A stretch of DNA of 64,000 nucleotides from Mycolicibacterium sp. CR10 (GTDB lineage: Bacteria; Actinomycetota; Actinomycetes; Mycobacteriales; Mycobacteriaceae): the NCBI RefSeq assembly GCF_005222675.1, contig NZ_STGE01000009.1, forward strand, positions 1 to 64,000, written 5' to 3'. Below, in pieces: positions 1 through 8,997 of the stretch. The stretch's first letter is position 1, and each line of letters opens with the position of its first letter. The position numbers and the translations under genes are program-made. The notes under the pieces were generated by a model, which had not been told where the DNA came from, searched no databases, and saw only the letters and a program-made list of their open reading frames with translations.

Positions 1-102
1 GCCGGCACAGGCGGATTGAGCAACGTGCAAAGTATTCGCAGCGTCAACGTCACCGCCACCTTCGAAGGCCAGGCGCCGTCGACGGCGGGAGCACCGACAT
101 GA
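1..102 (+). CDS. C-terminal end of an unidentified protein (5' truncated by window edge)
   Basis: An open frame runs from base 1 to a TGA at 100-102 and encodes 33 residues with a hydrophilic Ser/Thr/Ala-rich end (SNVQSIRSVNVTATFEGQ). Its stop overlaps an ATG at 99 in an ATGA arrangement, so it was probably translationally coupled to the now-broken glycosyltransferase that follows, which would make it an upstream member of the polysaccharide operon. Too little remains to assign a family. Confidence 0.5.
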   Translation, partial: AGTGGLSNVQSIRSVNVTATFEGQAPSTAGAPT

Positions 103-480
103 CACCGCAACTTCTACGGCCGTTATCCGATCGGGGTGTTTACCACGGTGACCCGTTCGGTGAACCGTGGCAATGGCGCCGCTGTGCGCACTGGTATCCC
201 GAAAGCGACCGGTGTGCTTCATCGTCCTCGACGCCGATCTTGAATACTCACCCTCGGACATCACGCGCCATGCTGCTTCCGGTGCTTGACGGAGTAGCCG
301 ATCACGTGTTTGAGACATGGGTATTTGGCTTCAATGCGAGATCTTCGTCCTATCGCATTGCAAAAGTTGGGCGGTTCACCACAGAGGTGGCGCATGTGCC
401 TTTCGATTCCTGCATCACCGACATGCATGCGTTGACTGATGCGGTGTCGCAACACTTCTCGGGGCCACCAACCCCGACTC
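99..480 (+). pseudogene. GT2 polyprenyl-phosphate sugar synthase (DPM/GtrB-like), frameshifted remnant
   Basis: Pieces of a family 2 glycosyltransferase lie in order but in three different frames. Frame 1 (about 121-215) has the NRGNGAAVRTGIPKATG segment. Frame 2 (about 215-275) has FIVLDADLEYSPSDI, the DxD-type donor/metal motif. Frame 3 (about 285-470) has DGVADHVF, FGFNAR and DSCITDMHALTDAVS, which align with the DGxADVVxGSR and LTDMETCYK regions of dolichol-phosphate sugar synthases. At least two indels separate them, so no intact enzyme can be made. The open stretch 99-509 is only the third-frame piece with a chance upstream extension. A functional relative lies 5 kb downstream (5629-6471), so an old duplicate is possible. 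Confidence 0.75.
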
Positions 481-499
481 TCGAAAGCAGCCAACGAAA

Positions 500-1777
500 A
501 TGGGACTGATCGCGGCCGTCGCTTCCCTGGCACTCTTCCTCAGCGCGGGCAGCACCCTATGGTGGATGATGCATGCGTGGCGAACACCGGAGGTGTTGCA
601 GGCCACAAAGTTCGACCCGCCAGACGGCGAGCACTCGATGTCGTTTTCGCTGCTGCTGCCGGCGCGCCACGAAGAGGCGGTGCTTGCGGCCACCGTCAAT
701 CAACTGCTTGGTTCCGTCCATGGCGACTACGAGGTGATCATCATCGTCGGGCACGATGATGAGGCGACCACGGAGGTGGCTCGCGGCCTGGAGGTTGAAT
801 ACCCAGACCGGGTCCGCGTGGTCGTCGACACCAACGAGGTTAAAAACAAGCCTAAAGCGCTCAATTCGGCGCTGCCCGTGTGCCGCGGGGACATCGTCGG
901 TGTGTTCGACGCCGAAGACCAAGTGCACGCGCGGCTGCTCGACCATGTGGACTACGCCTTCCGCATCAGCGGCGCCGACGTCGTCCAAGGCGGCGTGCAA
1001 CTGGTCAACTTTCACTCGAGTTGGTACAGCCTGCGCAACTGCTTGGAGTACTTCTTCTGGTTCCGAAGCAGGCTCCATCTGCACGCCGAGAAAGGCTTCA
1101 TCCCGCTCGGCGGAAACACGGTGTTCGTCCGGGCCGATCTCCTCAGATCCGTCGGAGGCTGGGACCCGAATTGCCTTGCCGAGGACTGTGATCTGGGCGT
1201 TCGCCTGTCGACCATCGGCGCCAAGGTCGTCGTGGCCTACGACGCGGTCATGGTCACGCGTGAGGAGACGCCAGATTCGTTGAACGGTCTCTACAAGCAA
1301 CGGACGCGATGGAACCAGGGATTCCTGCAGGTGTACCGCAAGGGCTATTGGAAGCAGCTACCGAGCCTGCGTCAGCGGATGCTGGCCCGCTACACACTCA
1401 CCTCGCCATTCCTACAGGCATTCACCGGGCTTGCCATCCCGTTCGGCGTCGCCATCGCGCTGTTCGCCGATATTCCGGTCGGGCTAGCGTTGTTCACGTT
1501 TCTTCCGCTCATGCCCACGCTCGCGACCTTGGCGTTCGAGATCGTCGGTCTGCACGACTTCGGCCGGCAGTACGGGTTCCGGATACGTTTCATCCACTAC
1601 GTGAAACTGGTCGTCGGCACGCCGGTCTATCAGGTGGTGTTGGCTGCCGCCGCGATTCGTGCGGTGTCGCGGCAGATGTCGGGGACCAACAATTGGGAGC
1701 TGACCCGCCACGTGGGCGCCCACCTGCCTGCGTTGTCGTCGACGGGAGGGGTGCCCGCGCCAGCGACGGCCGCCTAA
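500..1777 (+). CDS. processive membrane glycosyltransferase, GT2 family
   Basis: A 425-residue GT2 enzyme. A hydrophobic N-terminal segment (residues ~1-25) is followed by a GT-A domain. It carries the features of processive beta-glycan synthases (cellulose, chitin and hyaluronan type): Asp in FDAED (~137), Asp in AEDCD (~229) and the acceptor-site Q-R-T-R-W motif at ~267-271. C-terminal membrane helices follow (~300-390). There is no PilZ domain, unlike BcsA. It probably polymerises a UDP- or GDP-sugar at the inner membrane and threads the chain outward. It is the first intact gene of the run ending in a GH8 glucanase. The start ATG was chosen for its in-frame N-terminal helix; no strong ribosome site is seen because the upstream pseudogene abuts. 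Polymer identity cannot be read from the sequence. Confidence 0.88.
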   Translation: MGLIAAVASLALFLSAGSTLWWMMHAWRTPEVLQATKFDPPDGEHSMSFSLLLPARHEEAVLAATVNQLLGSVHGDYEVIIIVGHDDEATTEVARGLEVEYPDRVRVVVDTNEVKNKPKALNSALPVCRGDIVGVFDAEDQVHARLLDHVDYAFRISGADVVQGGVQLVNFHSSWYSLRNCLEYFFWFRSRLHLHAEKGFIPLGGNTVFVRADLLRSVGGWDPNCLAEDCDLGVRLSTIGAKVVVAYDAVMVTREETPDSLNGLYKQRTRWNQGFLQVYRKGYWKQLPSLRQRMLARYTLTSPFLQAFTGLAIPFGVAIALFADIPVGLALFTFLPLMPTLATLAFEIVGLHDFGRQYGFRIRFIHYVKLVVGTPVYQVVLAAAAIRAVSRQMSGTNNWELTRHVGAHLPALSSTGGVPAPATAA

Positions 1778-1815
1778 GCCAGCCCGAACCTCTTCTACCG
1801 TAACGGAGTCCTGCC

Positions 1816-3408
1816 ATGACGACGACGCTGCCTGCCAGGCAACGCGCCGCTAGCTCATCCGCGGCGTCGCCGCGGATCCGCAGACTTGCAAACCGGCTGC
1901 CCGGAGGCGACTTCTGGCTCGCCGCCACGCTGGTGGTGACGGTCGTCGGCCTGCAAGGGTGGAACATCGCCAACTACCCGGGCATTGCCGGCAATGACGA
2001 CGAGGGAACCTACCTGTCCCAGGCGTGGGCAATCCGCAACGGGTTCGGGTTGGCGCACTACACGTACTGGTACGACCACCCGCCGCTCGGCTGGATACAG
2101 CTCGCTGGTTTGTCGTGGCTCCCCCCCCTGTTACTGCCCGACGCGCCCGCCGTAGCGGCGGGACGGCTCGTCATGCTTGTCTTCACCGGAGCCAGCGTCG
2201 CTCTGCTGTACACCATTGCCCGGCGCTTGGAGTTCACCCGTTGGGCCGCTGCCCTGGCGGTGCTGCTCTTCGGGCTGTCGCCCCTGGCCATGACGTTTCA
2301 GCGGCAGATCTTCCTGGACAACGTTGCGGTGACGTGGATGTTGGCCGCGTTCACATTGGCGTTGTCGCCGCGCAAACACCTGTGGAGTCACGTCGGAGCG
2401 GGGGCGTGCGCAGCCGTCGCGGTGCTATCCAAGGAGACCATGCTCGTTGTCGTGCCCGCCGTGTTGTTCGCACTGTGGCAGAACACTCACCCGACGACGA
2501 GGTCCTTCTCGATGGTCGGATTCTTCTGGTGCGGCTTTGCCTTGCTGGGCATCACCTATCCGATTTACGCAGTCCTGAAGGGAGAGCTGGTCCCTGGCCC
2601 GGGTCACGTCTCGCTGGTGGAGGGCATCGATTTCCAGCTGTTCGGCCGCAAGGGGTCGGGCAGCGTCTTCGACCCGGCCAGTCCGGCGCACGACGTGCTC
2701 AACGGCTGGATGTATCACGACCCGCTCTTCCTAACCGCCGGGGTGGTTTCGGTGATCGTATGCGCGGTCATCCCGAGGCTGCGCGCCGTGGCCATCGCAG
2801 GCATCCTGATTGTGCTGGTCGCCCTGCGCCCCAGTGGCTATCTGCCGGCGATGTACGTCATCCAGGCCCTACCGTTCTTCGCGTTGTGTGTTGCCGGGCT
2901 GGTGCAGGTGCCGGTGCGCGTGGCACTGTCTGGACGAAAGGTGTTGTGCACCTTGGCTGTAGCTGCGACAGCGGCCGCGGTCGGCGTGGTGATGCTCGGA
3001 CTGGTGCCGCGCTGGTTCGACAGCGGTCGGCACGCCTTGACCGCCTCGTCCAATGAGCAGTTCGCCGACGCGTCGCGCTGGGTGCAGCAGCACATCGACG
3101 ATCCGTCGAACACCCGAATACTGGTCGACGACAATCTCTGGCTGGACATGGAGTCGATCGGGTTCCGGGCGCCGACGGGCGTGATCTGGTTCAACAAGCT
3201 CGATCTGGACCCTGCCGTTGCGGCGACGGCTCCCCGGGGCTGGCGGGATATCGATTACCTGATCTCGACGCCCGGACTGCGCCGTGCGCTGGAACAGTCG
3301 TCGCTGCCGACGGTGCAGCATGTCGTCGAGAACTCTCGCGTGGTCGCCAGTTTCGGCACCGGGTCCGAGGTCATCGAGATCCGCCAAGTCGTTAAGGGCG
3401 CAACCTGA
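1816..3408 (+). CDS. GT39 (PMT/ArnT-like) membrane glycosyltransferase, copy 1
   Basis: A 530-residue polytopic membrane protein of the GT-C fold. The conserved acidic motif of the first external loop is clear (GNDDEGTYLSQAWA, ~residues 56-70), followed by YDHPPLGW, a signature shared by GT39-type transferases that use polyprenyl-phosphate sugars on the outer face of the membrane. About 10 hydrophobic segments follow, then a soluble C-terminal domain of ~120 residues. ATG 1816 is preceded by ACGGAG with 7-nt spacing. Its stop overlaps the next gene in TGATG. It is paralogous along its length to the protein at 3950-5506, including EQ/DS-x-WV/F and YLISTP/YIVSTP segments, which indicates a tandem duplication. 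The sugar donor and acceptor are unknown. Confidence 0.87.
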   Translation: MTTTLPARQRAASSSAASPRIRRLANRLPGGDFWLAATLVVTVVGLQGWNIANYPGIAGNDDEGTYLSQAWAIRNGFGLAHYTYWYDHPPLGWIQLAGLSWLPPLLLPDAPAVAAGRLVMLVFTGASVALLYTIARRLEFTRWAAALAVLLFGLSPLAMTFQRQIFLDNVAVTWMLAAFTLALSPRKHLWSHVGAGACAAVAVLSKETMLVVVPAVLFALWQNTHPTTRSFSMVGFFWCGFALLGITYPIYAVLKGELVPGPGHVSLVEGIDFQLFGRKGSGSVFDPASPAHDVLNGWMYHDPLFLTAGVVSVIVCAVIPRLRAVAIAGILIVLVALRPSGYLPAMYVIQALPFFALCVAGLVQVPVRVALSGRKVLCTLAVAATAAAVGVVMLGLVPRWFDSGRHALTASSNEQFADASRWVQQHIDDPSNTRILVDDNLWLDMESIGFRAPTGVIWFNKLDLDPAVAATAPRGWRDIDYLISTPGLRRALEQSSLPTVQHVVENSRVVASFGTGSEVIEIRQVVKGAT

Positions 3409-3950
3409 TGATCGCGATCAGCACGACGACGTCACCCGGCAGAATGCCGCGCGCCCGGCATGCGCTGCGATCAGCGACGGCTAGCCCGCTGGGCCGTTTG
3501 GCGCTTTTCGGCATCATCGGTTTGAGTGGTTTCGCGCCGAATCTGGCAACCCTGTTCATGCTCAGCGGACTTCTCGGAATGCACTACGTCCCCGCAACCG
3601 TAATCGCCACACAGGTGGCCATCCTCTGGAACTTCGTGCTGCTCGAGCTGATCGTCTACCGCCGGCATCCGCGCAGACAGTGGTACGAGCGTGCCGCAAT
3701 GTTCGCAGCGATCAACAACTTGGATCTGCTGCTTCGCATCCCACTGCTGGCGGCACTGGTCGAGGGGGCTCACATCAACTACCTTCTGGCCACGGTGATC
3801 ACGCTCGTGGCGATATTCGTCATGCGGTTCCTCGTCACCGACCGCCTCATCTATCGGCTGGGGCGGCGAGAACCGGTGGTCGGGACATTGGCCACGGATA
3901 CCGGCCCACTGGTCGCATCGCCGCGACCGCTCGCACTGGACGAGATCTGA
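3408..3950 (+). CDS. GtrA family membrane protein (putative lipid-linked sugar flippase)
   Basis: 180 residues with four predicted membrane helices in the GtrA arrangement: LALFGIIGLSGFAPNL (helix 1), a second helix ending before H-Y-V-P, ATQVAILWNFVLLELIVYR (the conserved W-N-F helix) and a last helix near residues 125-145. GtrA proteins work with a polyprenyl-phosphate glycosyltransferase (GtrB) and a GT-C transferase, and are thought to flip the lipid-linked sugar. All three partner types are present in this operon. The start ATG shares one base with the previous stop and the stop shares one base with the next ATG, so translation is tightly coupled. Confidence 0.87.
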   Translation: MIAISTTTSPGRMPRARHALRSATASPLGRLALFGIIGLSGFAPNLATLFMLSGLLGMHYVPATVIATQVAILWNFVLLELIVYRRHPRRQWYERAAMFAAINNLDLLLRIPLLAALVEGAHINYLLATVITLVAIFVMRFLVTDRLIYRLGRREPVVGTLATDTGPLVASPRPLALDEI

Positions 3951-5506
3951 TGACAGGGACGGTGTCGACGGTACCCAAGCAGCCGCGCCAACGTGAACTG
4001 TCAGACCTCTCGCAGCGGATCGATTCCCGGCTGGGGTTGACCGCGATCCTCATCCTCGCCATTGCCGCCCGGGCGTGGAACTTATTCGGCTACCCCGCAT
4101 TCAGCGACGATGAGGGGACCTACATGGCGCAGGCGTGGGCGGTGCAGAACGGGTTGGGCATGGCGCACTACACCTACATCTACGATCATCCGCCACTCGG
4201 CTGGATCCAGATCTCCGCACTCAGTTGGATTCCGACACTTGTCTCCCCCACCCTGCCCGCCGTGGCGGCGGGTCGGGTCGTCATGCTGGTGTTCGCCGCG
4301 CTCAGCATTGTGCTGTTGCACGGCGTGGCACGGCGTCTCGGCTTTTCCCGCTGGGCCGCGCTCGTGGCCACCGCGCTGTTTTCTTTCTCGCCGTTGGCCA
4401 TTGCGCTGCACCGACAGGTCTTCCTCGACAACGTCGCGGTGACCTGGATACTGGCCGCGTTCTTCCTGGCGCTCTCTCCGCGCCGGCACCTGTGGATTCA
4501 GGGGATGGCCGGCGTGACGGCTGCCGGGGCTGTGCTGTCGAAAGAGACGGTGATCCTTACCGTCCCGGCCGTGGCGTATGCGCTGTGGCAGAACAGTCAT
4601 CCCAATACACGCGACTTCGCGATGATCGGTTTCGTCTGCGGATTCGTCACGACCGCGCTCTTCTTTCCACTCTTCGCACTGCTCAAGGGCGAGCTGCTGT
4701 GGCGCGACCATGACCGAGTGTCGATGCTCGAGATGCTCGCCTACCAGCTCTTCGAGCGCAAAGGGTCCGGCAGCCTGCTCGATCCGGGCAGCGACGCATA
4801 CCAGATCCTCGTTGGATGGAGCCTTCAGGACACAGCCATTCTCATCGCAGGCACGGTGTCAGTGATAGTGGGCCTGGTCATCGCGCACCTGCGGGCCGCG
4901 GCGCTGGCAGTGCTCATTCCCATGCTGGTCGTCCTGGCCCGGCCGTCAGGTTATCTTCCGGGCATGCTGGTGGTCCAGCTGCTGCCGTTCTTCGCACTGA
5001 CCATCGTCGGCGTCGTCGTCGTGCTCGCCGAACGGGTGCGGGTTGCAGCTCGTGCGAAGAGGCTGTGTTGGCTGTTGGCTGCGGCCTCTGCGGCGGCATT
5101 CGTGACGCTGCTGCTGGTGGTACCGCACTGGCGCGACGGCAATCAGCGCAACTGGACCGCATCGACCAATGATTCCTATGTCCAAACGGTTTCGTGGTTC
5201 AAGCGACAGGGAGGCATCTCCGAGCGGCGGATATTGACCGATGACACTGTCTGGCTGGATCTGGTCAAACTCGGGTACGACCCGAAGCGGCAGATCCTGT
5301 GGCACTACAAGGTTGACCTCGACCGCGAAGTCCACCAACAGCTGGCCAACGGTTGGCGCGACATCGACTACATCGTGTCCACACCAACGGTCCGCAGAAC
5401 AGCACCCGACCTGCCGACCGTCGCCGCCGCGCTGCAGAATTCGCGAGTTGTCGCCACCTTCGGCAATGGCGACGATCGCGTCGAAATCCGAAAGGTCACC
5501 CGATAG
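3950..5506 (+). CDS. GT39 (PMT/ArnT-like) membrane glycosyltransferase, copy 2
   Basis: 518 residues, paralogous to 1816-3408. The same loop signature is present ([14 protein letters not shown] then [10 protein letters not shown]), with ~10 membrane segments and a C-terminal soluble domain containing [10 protein letters not shown] and [13 protein letters not shown]. The frame is open further upstream to 3680, but that part overlaps gtrA in another frame. The ATG at 3950, overlapping the gtrA stop as TGATG, gives a start equivalent to the paralogue. It probably transfers a sugar from a polyprenyl-phosphate carrier to an extracytoplasmic acceptor. Two divergent copies suggest two acceptors, linkages or sugars. 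Confidence 0.87.
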   Translation: MTGTVSTVPKQPRQRELSDLSQRIDSRLGLTAILILAIAARAWNLFGYPAFSDDEGTYMAQAWAVQNGLGMAHYTYIYDHPPLGWIQISALSWIPTLVSPTLPAVAAGRVVMLVFAALSIVLLHGVARRLGFSRWAALVATALFSFSPLAIALHRQVFLDNVAVTWILAAFFLALSPRRHLWIQGMAGVTAAGAVLSKETVILTVPAVAYALWQNSHPNTRDFAMIGFVCGFVTTALFFPLFALLKGELLWRDHDRVSMLEMLAYQLFERKGSGSLLDPGSDAYQILVGWSLQDTAILIAGTVSVIVGLVIAHLRAAALAVLIPMLVVLARPSGYLPGMLVVQLLPFFALTIVGVVVVLAERVRVAARAKRLCWLLAAASAAAFVTLLLVVPHWRDGNQRNWTASTNDSYVQTVSWFKRQGGISERRILTDDTVWLDLVKLGYDPKRQILWHYKVDLDREVHQQLANGWRDIDYIVSTPTVRRTAPDLPTVAAALQNSRVVATFGNGDDRVEIRKVTR

Positions 5507-5628
5507 TGACGCCCACGTCGATGACGTTAACGCTGACTGCCAGCGCGCTGTGGCCTGCCCGCTGTATCGCGATCAACCGTCAAGCGACGCAGAGAATGCG
5601 CCACCTTTCAACGAATCCTGGGGGAACC

Positions 5629-6471
5629 ATGGTCGCCGACCGAACGATGCCTTGTACAGAGCAACGCGCCAGTGAGCGGACGCTGGTCATCATCCCGACG
5701 TACAACGAGCGGGAGAACTTGCCGTTGATCGTCGAGCGGCTACGCGGAGCACTCCCCGACGCCCACAGCCTGATTGTCGACGACAACAGTCCTGACGGCA
5801 CCGGCGTTCTCGCCGATGAGCTGGCAGATGCCGATCGACGGATTCATGTCCTGCACCGCACCGCCAAGAGCGGTCTGGGTACTGCCTATGTCGCGGGATT
5901 CCGCTGGGGACTGGACCGAGGCTATTCGGTGCTCGTCGAGATGGACGCCGACGGCAGCCACGCGCCGGAACAGTTGTCGCGGTTGCTCGCCGCGGTGGAC
6001 GCCGGTGCCGATATGGTCATCGGATCGCGGTACGTTCCCGGCGCCGCGGTCGTGAACTGGTCGCGGCGACGTCTGGTCCTGTCCCGCACGGCAAACCTCT
6101 ACTCGAGAATCATGCTGGGCACCGCGATCAACGACATCACCGCGGGTTTCCGCGCCTACCGGCGTGAGGTCCTGGAAGCGATCTCGATGGAGACCGTGAA
6201 CTCGCGGGGCTACTGCTTCCAGATCGATCTCGCCTGGCGAGCCGTCGAAGCCGGCTATCTGGCCGTCGAAATACCGATCACCTTTGTGGAACGCGAACGC
6301 GGCGTGTCGAAGATGAGCGGCTCCACGATCTGGGAGGCGGCCGTCAGCGTCGCAAGTTGGGGCGCTAGAGGCCGATTCGACAAGATGCGGAGCCGGCATC
6401 ACCGCATCGTCAACGGCCGGGTCGATGACAGCGTACCCATCCGCCTGCTTTCAGCTATCGAGTGTGAGTGA
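5629..6471 (+). CDS. GT2 polyprenyl-phosphate sugar synthase (DPM1/Ppm/GtrB-like)
   Basis: 280 residues. Motifs of dolichol-phosphate-mannose-type synthases appear in order: [12 protein letters not shown] (~21-32), the nucleotide-sugar Asp pair in [23 protein letters not shown], DxD in EMDADGSH (~106-108), [29 protein letters not shown] and [15 protein letters not shown]. There is no C-terminal membrane anchor, so it resembles the soluble actinobacterial Ppm catalytic domain. It should load a sugar onto polyprenyl phosphate for the neighbouring GT39 enzymes. ATG 5629 was chosen because of the preceding GGGGGAA; an earlier in-frame ATG lies at 5595. A 122-nt spacer separates it from the GT39 gene. 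Its stop overlaps the GTG of the GH8 gene. Confidence 0.88.
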   Translation: MVADRTMPCTEQRASERTLVIIPTYNERENLPLIVERLRGALPDAHSLIVDDNSPDGTGVLADELADADRRIHVLHRTAKSGLGTAYVAGFRWGLDRGYSVLVEMDADGSHAPEQLSRLLAAVDAGADMVIGSRYVPGAAVVNWSRRRLVLSRTANLYSRIMLGTAINDITAGFRAYRREVLEAISMETVNSRGYCFQIDLAWRAVEAGYLAVEIPITFVERERGVSKMSGSTIWEAAVSVASWGARGRFDKMRSRHHRIVNGRVDDSVPIRLLSAIECE

Positions 6472-7580
6472 AACTCGCCCGGGCCGCGTACCGCTTCGCC
6501 GGTGTACTGCTTGCCGCCGGTTTGGTGGCGGGCTGCGGCGCGCGGGCGGATTCGGTGGTTCCGGTCGCGGATTCGGTGGATCGACAGGCATTACATGCCG
6601 CACATGCGTTTCTGGACAACTACGTTGATGCCGATGGCCGCGTCGTTCGTCGCGACCAGGGTGACGACACCGTCAGCGAGGGTCAAGCGTACGCGCTGCT
6701 GATCGCCTCGGCGGTGCACGCCCAACAGGTGTTCGACAAGGTGTGGGATTGGACCCGTCGACACCTGATGCAGTCAAATGGGTTGCCGGCCTGGCGCATC
6801 GACGCGGGCGGAGGTATCCCCGACACACAGTCAGCCAGCGACGCCGATGTGCTCATGGCGTGGCTGCTGCTTCGCGACGACGGACCGAATAGGCAGGAAC
6901 ACCAGGCAGCCGGCCAGCAGCTGGCCAACGCTGTGTTGGAGCACGAGGTCATTTTCACTGCGACCGGCGGCGTGATGCTCGCCGCCGGCCCGTGGGCCGT
7001 GGACAACGGCGTGATCAATGTCAGCTACTGGAGTTCGGCGGTATTCGACGATCTTGCACGACTGACGGGCAACTCGACGTGGGCGTTCATGGCCGAACAG
7101 GTGCCGACAATGCTCGGCGAGCTCACGCTGAACGGCAGCCTGCTTCCACCGGACTGGGCGCAACTAAAAGACGAACTGTTGCATCCGAGTTCGTCACCGC
7201 AGGGCGTGGCGTCCAGTCCGTCAACTCAGCCCCAGTACGGGTTCGACGCTCAGCGTGCGGTGCTCTGGTCGGCCGTCGGCTGCAGCGCGCAAGAGAGACG
7301 TGATGCCGCAAAGTGGTATGCCCTGCTGCAGGATCCGAGTCGCGCGCGATCGATGAGTCTTGAGCTCAACGGTGATGTCCTGAACGGGAGCCCACATCCC
7401 ATGCCGCTTGTCGCGGCCGCGGCGGCAGCCGACGCCGCCGACGACGACCAGGCCAGCCAGTCCCTCATGGCGTCGGCGGAGGTCGAGTACCGGCAGAGCC
7501 CCAGCTTCTTCGGCGCGGCCTGGATCGCGTTGGGACGCCTGCTGCTGTTTACCGATTCGCTGACCACCTGCGGAGAATGA
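6468..7580 (+). CDS. GH8 family endoglucanase-like lipoprotein
   Basis: 370 residues. It has a lipoprotein signal with lipobox LVAGC (Cys ~23), so it should be anchored on the outer face of the membrane. The mature part carries GH8 hallmarks: [11 protein letters not shown] (candidate acid Glu ~71) and the Asp cluster in [17 protein letters not shown] (~119-134), followed by repeated aromatic helices of the (alpha/alpha)6 barrel ([18 protein letters not shown]). GH8 enzymes such as BcsZ hydrolyse beta-1,4-glucans and are part of cellulose synthesis operons, where they trim or release the polymer. The GTG start overlaps the upstream stop. Together with the processive GT2 it argues for a beta-glucan-like polymer, which is an inference. 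Confidence 0.87.
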   Translation: MKLARAAYRFAGVLLAAGLVAGCGARADSVVPVADSVDRQALHAAHAFLDNYVDADGRVVRRDQGDDTVSEGQAYALLIASAVHAQQVFDKVWDWTRRHLMQSNGLPAWRIDAGGGIPDTQSASDADVLMAWLLLRDDGPNRQEHQAAGQQLANAVLEHEVIFTATGGVMLAAGPWAVDNGVINVSYWSSAVFDDLARLTGNSTWAFMAEQVPTMLGELTLNGSLLPPDWAQLKDELLHPSSSPQGVASSPSTQPQYGFDAQRAVLWSAVGCSAQERRDAAKWYALLQDPSRARSMSLELNGDVLNGSPHPMPLVAAAAAADAADDDQASQSLMASAEVEYRQSPSFFGAAWIALGRLLLFTDSLTTCGE

Positions 7581-7659
7581 TCGAGTCATAACGAAGGCCA
7601 AGCGGCAGCGCCTACCATGCCAGTCGGAATATGACACTGGGCCATGAGGATTCGCTCTC

Positions 7660-8225
7660 ACATCTGTTGGGCGAGGTTGCCGCAGTGCAGTAGTGAGCGG
7701 ATTCGGTAGTGGTTGAGATCGCGGAATCCGAGGGCGTTGCGGCGCAGTGCTTCCAGGCGGGCGTTGATGGCTTCGGTAGCCCGTTGGAGGCGTGGTGGTC
7801 GAAGTAGGCGGGGATCCATCACCGTGATGACCTCGGGGACTTGCTCGGTGGCTGCGTTCGTGTAGCCGCCGAACCCGTCCATGGCCGCCACCGGGGTCAA
7901 GTCGATGATGACCGTGACGTAGCCGTCCTGGCCGGGTCCGCGGGTGTGAGCCCAGCGGTGCTCGTCGACCCCGCCAGGACGCGCACCCCGTCCAGGCGGG
8001 TGGTGTCGGCGGCCACGATCTGTTGGGTGGCGTCGATGGCGATCGAATTGACGGTGTGCCGCGACAGGCCGAGTTCGCGGGCCCCGCCGCGACCGTGCGA
8101 CTGGCCCCGTTCGCGGAGTAACGATGCGGGAACCGGAGAGTTGGTACGCGGGTGGCGATTTGGGGATGAACAGCAGCCGGCCAAGTCCACGATCTCCCCG
8201 GCTTCGCCGTGAGCTCGACAAAGTT
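7660..8225 (-). pseudogene. ISL3-family transposase remnant
   Basis: On the minus strand, fragments of an ISL3-type DDE transposase lie in at least two frames: LGLSRHTVNSIAIDATQQIV (HTH region), GVDEHRWAHTRGPGQDGYVTV followed by IDLTPV, AAMDGFGGYTNAATEQVPEVITVMDP and a C-terminal LEALRRNALGFRDLNHYRIRSLL. Stretches normally found between DLTPV and AMDGF, and most of the part after VTVMDP, are missing, so there are internal deletions as well as frameshifts. No terminal inverted repeats are recognised. It lies directly after the polysaccharide operon and marks a past insertion at that boundary. Confidence 0.75.
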
Positions 8226-8254
8226 CGTGACTGACAGCCAGTTGCGGGTGTTTC

Positions 8255-8950
8255 TCAGGCTATGGCCTCGATCGCACTGACAGTGAGTGCGAACGGGCCC
8301 TGCTGTTTGTCGAGGATGTACACCGAAACCTCGCTGATGCGTGAAGGATCCACAGTCTGCGGCGCGTCGGGGGCCGGATCGAGGCGCATGCCTACCGGCT
8401 GGAAGCCGCCGACGGGCAGTTCGTAGGTCCGCGGGACGGCGGCCTCGGTGGAGAACCGCTGGATGTAGGACCATGGCTGTCCTGCAGTGCCGACTTTCAG
8501 CACGTAGGTCTTACCGTCGCCCAGAGCGCGCACACGCAGCGACGTCGCGCCTGTTGCCTTGCGGCCGATGTCGGGGTCCTGCGGACCGCGGGCCGAGGCG
8601 AACCCGCCATTGTTCTCCAGCGAGATGTTTCCGGAGAACACGAGGCCACCATCGCCGAACGTGACCCTCGAGGTGGACATGCCGCCCATGACGGGGTCGT
8701 TGACCGTTGTCCATCTGGCCACCGCGTTGGCATCGTCGAGGTCAACGAGAACGACGCCGGGCCCGTCGGGCACGACTGTCTGAGCGGACGGGGGAGGCGT
8801 GCCCGGGGCGTTCGTCGGCTCGTCTGCGTTGGCGGTTCGCCCGGTGCTCCCGCACGACACTGTCAGAAGCGCCAGACAGGCGACCACAACGCCGATGTAC
8901 ACCCGCCGCGATCGATGGCCTTTGAACACGTCGGGCCGACTACGTCCCAT
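8255..8950 (-). CDS. CIA30-domain lipoprotein
   Basis: 231 residues from ATG 8950. An upstream in-frame start at 9004 would add 18 residues ahead of the export signal. The signal ends in a lipobox-like LLTVSCGS. The mature domain matches the CIA30 family (NADH:ubiquinone oxidoreductase intermediate-associated protein 30): WTTVNDPVMGGMSTSR, LVFSGNISLENNGGFASAR and a final strand ISEVSVYILDKQQGPF. CIA30 folds resemble carbohydrate-binding jelly-rolls. Bacterial members are poorly characterised and no catalytic role is suggested. It is co-oriented with the DUF4174 gene 47 bases upstream, so a two-gene unit is likely. Confidence 0.8.
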   Translation of the reverse strand: MGRSRPDVFKGHRSRRVYIGVVVACLALLTVSCGSTGRTANADEPTNAPGTPPPSAQTVVPDGPGVVLVDLDDANAVARWTTVNDPVMGGMSTSRVTFGDGGLVFSGNISLENNGGFASARGPQDPDIGRKATGATSLRVRALGDGKTYVLKVGTAGQPWSYIQRFSTEAAVPRTYELPVGGFQPVGMRLDPAPDAPQTVDPSRISEVSVYILDKQQGPFALTVSAIEAIA

Positions 8951-8997
8951 CAGGTCACGGTAGTGGCGTCGGCACCTCACCGCACTGGTCACTGATG

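Noticed and set aside
99-509. 136-residue open frame as an intact gene
   Set aside because: Only its last ~60 residues resemble GT2; the matching upstream parts are in other frames, so it is part of a pseudogene.
3680-3949. N-terminal extension of the second GT39 protein
   Set aside because: It overlaps gtrA in another frame and lacks similarity to the paralogue; the TGATG-coupled ATG at 3950 fits better.
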